Source: Pseudomonas costantinii
GTDB lineage: Bacteria; Pseudomonadota; Gammaproteobacteria; Pseudomonadales; Pseudomonadaceae
Length of the DNA: 64,000 nucleotides
Direction: 5' to 3'
Assembly: GCF_001870435.1 (NCBI RefSeq)
Contig: NZ_MDDR01000037.1
Span: 124,001-188,000, forward strand
The position numbers and the translations under genes were made by a program. The notes beneath the pieces are model-generated. The model was not told where the DNA came from. It did no database searches and worked only from the letters and a program-made list of their open reading frames with translations. This document shows, piece after piece, positions 63,998-64,000 of this stretch. Numbering within the stretch: position 1 is the stretch's first letter; each line of letters starts with the position of its first letter.

Positions 63998-64000
63998 CGG

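Overview
The window is chromosomal DNA from a fluorescent Pseudomonas (P. fluorescens group). The evidence is gene content and order. Long runs match the remembered P. aeruginosa PAO1 order: yacG-coaE-pilD-pilC-pilA-tRNA-Thr-nadC-DUF1631-ampD-ampE-chemoreceptor (around PA4520-PA4531), a PepSY flavoreductase-piuA-piuC-Sel1-speC run (PA4513-PA4519), the dpp/OprD porin cluster with roxSR (PA4493-PA4506), and yhcB-hydrolase-trpS-zapE (PA4438-PA4441). GC is high, and dispersed palindromic repeats typical of this species group sit between genes. All assignments come from reading the sequence and recall of families; no search was run.

Layout. 1-5.5 kb: end of a putative ECF-type permease, a small conserved gene, yacG, coaE, type IV pilus genes pilD and pilC, divergent pilA, tRNA-Thr, a small acidic protein and nadC; no pilB is present. 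5.7-11.5 kb: a DUF1631 protein, ampD-ampE (muropeptide amidase and partner) and a chemoreceptor. 11.5-19.1 kb: tatD, the regulator fruR/cra and the fructose PTS operon fruB-fruK-fruA behind a perfect Cra operator. 19.2-32.8 kb: a Tat-exported PhoD-type phosphatase, then an iron block: ECF sigma factor, FecR anti-sigma, TonB siderophore receptor, a fused PepSY/flavodoxin/reductase, PiuA receptor and PiuC oxygenase, with two Fur-box candidates. A Sel1 protein and ornithine decarboxylase speC follow; the speC leader holds a candidate terminator and a candidate 10-codon upstream ORF. 33.2-36.6 kb: a four-gene OpuC-type osmoprotectant ABC transporter. 37-39.3 kb: prfC, a nested repeat insertion containing a 48-bp perfect palindrome, and a small acidic exported protein. 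39.4-52 kb: dppABCDF-type dipeptide transporter with four substrate-binding proteins and an OprD-family porin, separated by strong hairpins. 52-56.7 kb: a SIMPL protein, redox two-component system roxS-roxR and an SbmA/YddA-like ABC transporter. 56.7-64 kb: yhcB/zapG, an alpha/beta hydrolase, trpS, zapE, a GlxA-type AraC regulator, a long-chain-type acyl-CoA dehydrogenase and an aldo/keto reductase.

How it fits together. Most of the window is core metabolism and nutrient uptake. The iron block reads as one functional unit: two outer-membrane receptors, a cell-surface signalling sigma/anti-sigma pair, a membrane reductase able to carry NADPH electrons toward the periplasm, and PiuC. The dpp cluster couples an outer-membrane porin to several periplasmic binding proteins that probably share one ABC core. 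No phage, CRISPR, toxin-antitoxin or defence island is visible. The least explained signals are the nested repeat at 38.6-38.9 kb, the speC leader, the acidic exported protein and the missing pilB.
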